Below, piece by piece: positions 14,708 to 15,469 of a DNA stretch of 15,469 bases. Origin of the DNA: Prevotellaceae bacterium (GTDB taxonomy: Bacteria; Bacteroidota; Bacteroidia; Bacteroidales; UBA932). The translations under genes and the position numbers were made by a program. How positions within the stretch are numbered: position 1 is the first letter of the stretch; the number at the start of each line of letters is the position of its first letter. The stretch lies in NCBI GenBank assembly GCA_031288885.1, contig JAITQP010000281.1, positions 1-15,469 of the forward strand, given 5' to 3'. The notes under the pieces were generated by a model. The model did not search any database. It was not told where the DNA came from and saw only the letters and a list, made by a program, of their open reading frames with translations.

Positions 14708-14821
14708 GCTGTTTCTTTTGGATTATCCTTTTCTCCGTTACGCTCCGGTTCTCGCTCTGCTCGCAGTAACGCGAAGCGGTGATAAACCACATTCAAAATG
14801 CGTAGCGTCTCGCAAATTTTC

Positions 14822-14852
14822 TTTGGCGATTTAGGAATTATTTGTACCTTTG
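14822..14852 (+). promoter_or_regulatory. Rightward promoter overlapping the 3' end of LPD3-like copy 3
   Basis: TTTG (14822-14825), a 19-nt spacer and TACCTTTG (14845-14852) form the third instance of the same promoter. It overlaps the stop codon (14831-14833). Confidence 0.55.
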
Positions 14853-15442
14853 CTGTTGAAAGCATTTGTTGTCTGATTTCTTTCATCTGACCGGAAAGTT
14901 TTCTTAGAGGGGTGAGCGTGCTCCACTAACGGGTCTGCAAAAGTGCTGGTATTTCCAGCAAGCGTTAGTGTGCTACGGTCGCTAAGTCCCAACAAATCGC
15001 TTCGAAAACCCTGCCATGTGGTGGGGTTTTCTATTTCCATCACTTCGTACGAATAGGCTTTGTTGCCTTGACTTCTGGTAACTTTTACGGTGATTTTCAC
15101 AGGGTGCGTTAGCCCTTCGTAGCTTATGGCTCCGTATAAGCGTTGGATTTCCTTAATTTCAGGATTATCGTCTCTGTCTTGTTTTAATTCTCTTAGTATA
15201 GATGTTTTAATGAGAGATGGTAATTGCTTTAGCGCGGATAAATGAGCATCCATATTGACGCTCTTAGTGACGGCCTTTTCGCTCAAATATTTATCAATTG
15301 CTGTTTTTGATACATTAATATCCTCGCCCGTGTGCTCGTTTTTATACGTGCCGACAATATTCTCCCGTGCCCACCTGCGGGCTTCGTCAAAATTTTTGAA
15401 GCTGTGCTTTGGAGCATCTATGGGCGTCGTTCCTTCAAGCAT
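14831..15442 (-). CDS. LPD3/BECR-like domain protein, copy 3
   Basis: This 203-residue protein starts at the same MLEGTTPIDAPKH as the other copies. The frame is open to the right edge, but the start is set by comparison with copies 1 and 2. The conserved part (FKNFDEARRWARENIVGTYKN, AIDKYLSEKAV, HLSALKQLPSLIKTS, EIQRLYGAISYEGLTHPVKITVKV, KAYSYEVMEIEN) matches the others. The 60-odd-residue tail (PTTWQGFRSDLLGLSDRSTLTL...) is unique and again ends SKGTNNS. In copies 1 and 2 most of the sequence that precedes this start is identical, so its promoter probably lies just outside the window. Confidence 0.6.
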   Translation of the reverse strand: MLEGTTPIDAPKHSFKNFDEARRWARENIVGTYKNEHTGEDINVSKTAIDKYLSEKAVTKSVNMDAHLSALKQLPSLIKTSILRELKQDRDDNPEIKEIQRLYGAISYEGLTHPVKITVKVTRSQGNKAYSYEVMEIENPTTWQGFRSDLLGLSDRSTLTLAGNTSTFADPLVEHAHPSKKTFRSDERNQTTNAFNSKGTNNS

Positions 15443-15469
15443 TTGCGCTACGGTTAAGGGTTGTTCTGA

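Larger units (their letters stand above)
14091..14811. repeat. Repeat unit 2 of the LPD3-like array
   Basis: This is the second copy, 721 bp. It contains a complete gene, the intergenic GC-rich phrase with CGTTAC/GTAACG words, and both opposing promoter boxes. Its tail carries a small internal direct duplication (GGTAGAAAAGTC twice, 14134-14157). Confidence 0.85.
14812..15469. repeat. Repeat unit 3 of the LPD3-like array (cut by window edge)
   Basis: This is the third copy, at least 658 bp. The right end of the window falls inside the conserved sequence just upstream of the gene start, so the array may continue. Confidence 0.8.

Overview
This window looks like chromosomal DNA from a Bacteroidetes, most likely a Bacteroidales-type anaerobe. 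The reasons are: promoter boxes of the Bacteroidetes form (TTTG, 19-21 nt, TAnnTTTG) in front of most transcription units; little Shine-Dalgarno signal at the starts; an FtsE gene without an adjacent ftsX; the rpsF-rpsR-rplI operon; and a DUF4143-type ATPase and SUMF1-domain protein of kinds common in that phylum. No species can be named from the sequence alone.

Layout. Positions 1-15 hold the possible start of a leftward gene that leaves the window. Positions 54-1034 contain no gene. They hold GC-rich palindromes and then three tandem copies, about 220 bp each, of an elaborate dyad-symmetric element. From 5876 down to 1035 a leftward pair encodes a secreted 1029-residue TPR protein and an outer-membrane beta-barrel protein. 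Divergent from it, at 6037-8239, run ftsE and an hdrC-hdrB-like pair of iron-sulfur subunits. Positions 8240-8683 hold two interlocked consensus promoters, a long rod-like RNA fold ending in a T-run (6S-RNA-like architecture), and a second structured stretch. A secreted SUMF1/FGE-fold protein follows at 8684-9958. Leftward from 12599 to 10134 lie rpsF-rpsR-rplI with a strong terminator, then a DUF4143 AAA ATPase with its own promoter. A rightward antitoxin/RelE-type toxin pair is at 12850-13306. From 13310 to the right edge are three tandem copies (the last cut) of a leftward gene with an LPD3/BECR-like domain. Each has a divergent tail and a consensus rightward promoter overlapping its stop codon.

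How the genes work together. The left half is ordinary cell-envelope and redox housekeeping: an outer-membrane/periplasm pair, an FtsE ATPase, and electron-transfer subunits. The ribosomal operon is core. The right edge looks like an accessory, recently duplicated island next to a toxin-antitoxin pair. The least explained parts are the dyad repeats at 294-985, the structured RNA at about 8331-8551, and the LPD3-like array with its built-in antisense promoters.
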